Source of the DNA: an uncultured Ignavibacteria bacterium
Lineage (GTDB): Bacteria > Bacteroidota > Ignavibacteria > Ignavibacteriales > Ignavibacteriaceae
DNA: 5,291 nt
Assembly: GCA_937996765.1 (NCBI GenBank)
Contig: CALKUG010000018.1
Location: forward strand, 1-5,291
Reading direction: 5' to 3'
Shown in pieces: positions 5,056-5,291 of the stretch. Below the pieces are notes generated by a model. It made no database searches and was not told the origin of the DNA. It saw nothing but the letters and a program-made list of their open reading frames with translations. Position numbers and translations under genes: made by a program. How positions within the stretch are numbered: the first letter of the stretch is position 1; every line of letters starts with the position of its first letter.

Positions 5056-5291
5056 TTACTTCGTTAAAAGCATTTTAATTGAAGAGTTAAAGCTACCGGA
5101 TTTCACCGAAAGAAGATAAACACCTGATGAAAGTGCACTTGCATTAAAAGTGTATGAGTGACTTCCGGCTTGTAATATACCGTTATAAAGTGTAGTTACT
5201 TCATTACCAAGTATATCATATACTTTTACGGTTGTTTCGCCTGCAATTTTTAACGAAAAACTGATTACAGTACTTGGGTTAAAAGGATTAG
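5056..5291 (-). CDS. T9SS-secreted protein, C-terminal sorting domain only, 5' truncated
   Basis: Reading the minus strand from the right edge gives 77 complete residues to the TAA at 5056-5058. They start NPFNPSTVISFSL, continue VKVYDILGNEV and AGSHSYTFNASALSSGVY, and end IKMLLTK. This is almost the whole of a T9SS type A sorting domain, the C-terminal beta-sandwich that marks cargo for the Por/T9SS outer-membrane machinery and is removed on export. It closely parallels the tail of the GH3 enzyme in this window (NPFNPTTTISF, VYSVLGEQ, FDASALGSGIY, KKMLLLK). The functional part of the protein lies beyond the right edge, so its activity cannot be named. The gene converges on nrfHA and shares the terminator at 4996-5031. 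Confidence 0.88.
   Translation of the reverse strand, partial: NPFNPSTVISFSLKIAGETTVKVYDILGNEVTTLYNGILQAGSHSYTFNASALSSGVYLLSVKSGSFNSSIKMLLTK

Noticed and set aside
1..5291. Search by eye for CRISPR repeats, tRNA genes, insertion-sequence ends or attachment sites.
   Set aside because: No regularly spaced repeats, transposase-like frames or tRNA-like cloverleaf sequences were seen; coding density is high and ordinary.

Overview
The window is AT-rich and reads like a member of the Ignavibacteria or a close relative in the Bacteroidota/Chlorobiota group. The evidence is two genes whose products end in type IX secretion (T9SS) type A sorting domains, with the characteristic 'NYPNPFNPTT.ISF' opening and a 'G.Y.. 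... K.L..K' ending. A clade with this tail and a nitrite-ammonifying NrfHA complex fits Ignavibacteria, but no rRNA or other marker is present, so the assignment is inference.

Layout, left to right. (1) The 3' end of a PhoD-like phosphatase gene (+, cut by the left edge). (2) A small convergent gene (-) for a stand-alone, degenerate response-regulator receiver domain; its 3' end overlaps the phosphatase by 17 bp. (3) A divergent 52-bp gap, then a gene (+) for a secreted family 3 glycoside hydrolase (beta-N-acetylhexosaminidase type) with a C-terminal T9SS sorting domain. (4) A gene (+) for an Rrf2-family regulator with three Fe-S-type cysteines and a nearby histidine. (5) A 94-bp intergenic region with a long imperfect inverted repeat, then nrfH and nrfA (+), 11 bp apart and each with a good Shine-Dalgarno sequence. 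(6) A strong, symmetrical hairpin terminator. (7) The 3' end of another T9SS-cargo gene (-, cut by the right edge).

The functional core is the rrf2-nrfH-nrfA block. NrfH is a membrane-anchored tetraheme quinol dehydrogenase. It passes electrons to the pentaheme NrfA, whose CXXCK-type catalytic heme reduces nitrite to ammonium in the periplasm. The Rrf2 protein is the obvious candidate regulator, and the inverted repeat just upstream of nrfH is the obvious candidate cis-element, either operator or RNA hairpin. This link is inferred from position only.

Overall the genes belong to known families, and I see no clear evidence of a wholly new system. The items most worth a second look are the nrfH leader inverted repeat, the receiver domain that has lost its metal-binding acids and conserved lysine, and the export of a NagZ-like enzyme by T9SS.
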